A stretch of DNA of 64,000 nucleotides from Lachnospiraceae bacterium (GTDB lineage: Bacteria > Bacillota > Clostridia > Lachnospirales > Lachnospiraceae): contig JAAUZX010000051.1 of NCBI GenBank assembly GCA_014804365.1, positions 16,358-80,357 of the forward strand, written 5' to 3'. The number at the start of each line of letters is the position of its first letter. Position 1 is the stretch's first letter. Positions 63,013 through 64,000 of the stretch are shown in pieces. The notes below the pieces were generated by a model. It had not been told where the DNA came from and made no database searches. It saw only the letters and a program-made list of their open reading frames with translations. A program made the position numbers and the translations under genes.

Positions 63013-63040
63013 AAAAAAGTCGGCAATTGCCGACTTTTTT
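63013..63040. terminator. Bidirectional terminator after ribU
   Basis: AAAAAAGTCGGCAA and TTGCCGACTTTTTT form a perfect palindrome with T-runs on both strands, downstream of the minus-strand ribU. Confidence 0.85.
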
Positions 63041-63110
63041 GAGTTTGCGCCATGGTCACTACTTAATAGGTTAAATGCTTGACTACGCATGGGTAACAGA
63101 GACAGATACG

Positions 63111-63761
63111 TCAAATCACATTATTAAAAGAAAGTATCAATAACACACAAGTTATGATCATTAACAGCGATACCAATAAAACTCCGATATTTATCCGCAT
63201 TTTCTCCGAATTATGTTCCGCTTCAATCAAATTTGAGCGGCGCAATGCAGTAACAACCGGTTTGTATAAAAGCATTGTTATGGCCGCATTCAATCCGCCT
63301 TTGATCAGATTAAACGGTAAAAATGCAGGAAGCAGCAATTTTACAATAGCTTCTCTCGGATAACCCATGTAGATTGGGGCAATCAAATAGTTCCAAAGCA
63401 TCATTACTGCAACCTGACAGCTTAGACCGCATAAAAGCGCAAGTATGGCGCCGGACAGTTTATGATTCTTTTTGTAAATAAATGCGGCAGTACATGCAAA
63501 AGAGCAGCTTGAAATAATATTCATAATACAACCCCAAATTCCCGTTCCGCTGATCGTGAACATTTCCACTACGGAGACGATTACTGCTATAGCAAATGCG
63601 GTAAGTGGGCCAAATATCAATCCGCCAATCACTATGATAACGTCTTTGGGATCATACTTTAGAAAGAGTACGAGAGGGACGCGCCCGACGACCACCGCCA
63701 CATACGCAAGAGCACATAGCATACTTATTGTTACGAGTTTCTGAGTTTTACTGATATTCAT
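63111..63761 (-). CDS. ribU: ECF transporter S component for riboflavin (RibU-like)
   Basis: A 216-residue membrane protein with about six TM segments, beginning MNISKTQKLVTISMLCALAYV and containing VLFLKYDPKDVIIVIGGLIFGP, typical of RibU substrate-binding subunits. It captures riboflavin and works with the ECF energising module, which is not in this window. The C-terminus extends about 30 residues beyond the core with an extra hydrophobic segment (VLLVSLLMIITCVLLIL). AAGGAGG precedes ATG on the minus strand, and an FMN riboswitch lies upstream, which makes the substrate assignment strong. Confidence 0.92.
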   Translation of the reverse strand: MNISKTQKLVTISMLCALAYVAVVVGRVPLVLFLKYDPKDVIIVIGGLIFGPLTAFAIAVIVSVVEMFTISGTGIWGCIMNIISSCSFACTAAFIYKKNHKLSGAILALLCGLSCQVAVMMLWNYLIAPIYMGYPREAIVKLLLPAFLPFNLIKGGLNAAITMLLYKPVVTALRRSNLIEAEHNSEKMRINIGVLLVSLLMIITCVLLILSFNNVI

Positions 63762-63782
63762 TTGAATACCTCCTTAAAAAAA

Positions 63783-63821
63783 TTAACACTTGAAAGTATC
63801 TGAATGCCTTTCAGGTGTTAA
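63783..63821 (-). terminator. Riboswitch-controlled terminator of ribU
   Basis: On the minus strand TTAACACCTGAAAG and CTTTCAAGTGTTAA form a near-perfect 14-base stem followed by TTTTTTT, ending just before AAGGAGG of ribU. Upstream, AAGGTGTATTG after the aptamer pairs with CAATACACCTT next to the stem, the likely alternative structure. Confidence 0.85.
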
Positions 63822-63912
63822 AATTAAGGTGTATTGTAAATGCCAACAGAGCTATTTGACAAAAAGAGTGCAAAATTCAAAAGTCAGATTTATTCTGACA
63901 ATCTCAATACAC

Positions 63913-64000
63913 CTTCTTTAATCCGGACTATACCGTCGGTTTTGGAATTTCACCAAACCCCGCGCTTTCGCGCCCGCGGACTATAACCGCCGATCGGGAA
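63913..64000 (-). promoter_or_regulatory. FMN riboswitch (RFN element), cut by the window end
   Basis: On the minus strand the conserved RFN segments are present: CGGCGGTTATAGTCCGCG, GGTTTGGTGAAATTCCAAAA, CCGACGGTATAGTCCGGAT and the closing AAAGAAGG. The first arm lies beyond base 64000. It precedes ribU and its terminator, giving FMN-dependent repression of riboflavin uptake. Confidence 0.95.

Noticed and set aside
1..64000. rRNA, tRNA, prophage or transposase genes
   Set aside because: No cloverleaf-like tRNA sequence, rRNA segment, integrase or transposase reading frame was recognised on either strand.

Overview
The window looks like a chromosome segment of an endospore-forming, low-to-moderate GC member of the Clostridia, most likely Lachnospiraceae. 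Supporting signs are an alpha/beta-type small acid-soluble spore protein with a sigma-G-like promoter, strong AGGAGG-type ribosome binding sites, TTGACA/TATAAT promoters, and a gene repertoire typical of gut Lachnospiraceae (VanZ-like and DUF308 membrane proteins, CdaR/glycerate kinase/GntP, MntA-HepT, an FMN-riboswitch-controlled RibU). The genus call is inference. I saw no rRNA, tRNA, prophage, insertion sequence or CRISPR array.

Layout. 1-1.4 kb: the 3' part of a potassium-channel-like gene carrying a TrkA-N and a bacterial RyR domain. 1.6-12.7 kb: a signalling cluster of three large hybrid histidine kinases, a free Hpt protein and a receiver-HD-GYP output protein, probably one multistep phosphorelay ending in cyclic-di-GMP breakdown. 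13-19.3 kb: an alpha-glucan utilisation locus (binding lipoprotein, two permeases, 4-alpha-glucanotransferase MalQ, LacI regulator) with a cluster of CG-centred operator-like repeats just after the first promoter. 19.3-25.1 kb: a CYTH protein, an intergenic region of long palindromes, and a MoxR/DUF58/transglutaminase operon. 25.4-34.6 kb: DJ-1, SASP, then the proteostasis block tig-clpP-clpX-lon-engB and an AI-2E-type permease. 34.6-39.3 kb: a VanH-like dehydrogenase, a VanZ-like protein, a DUF308 protein, an unknown 155-residue protein and two HAD hydrolases. 39.4-46.8 kb: MntA-HepT toxin-antitoxin, a BlaI/BlaR-like pair with an unusual sensor domain, an MFS transporter with an elaborate leader, a CPBP protease and a small membrane protein. 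47-55.7 kb: an MBL hydrolase, a membrane-anchored EEP phosphatase/nuclease, and glutamate synthase gltB/gltD. 55.8-59.8 kb: divergent cdaR and glycerate kinase/GntP permease. 60-64 kb: a PAS protein, an XRE-like/ankyrin-like protein paired with a lipoprotein, and ribU behind an FMN riboswitch cut by the window end.

The most unusual signal is non-coding. Four intergenic copies of a 137-152 bp imperfect palindrome (19971-20122, 20234-20385 on the opposite strand, 36874-37010, 59827-59963) share a core while their outer arms and several inner stems differ in sequence but stay complementary within each copy. This looks like covariation of a structured RNA or single-stranded DNA element. A different 220 bp folded element separates gltB from gltD. 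Other regulatory structures include a terminator directly after the gltB promoter, a candidate leader peptide with anti-Shine-Dalgarno copies before the MFS gene, and a possible six-cysteine microprotein coupled between engB and its downstream neighbour.
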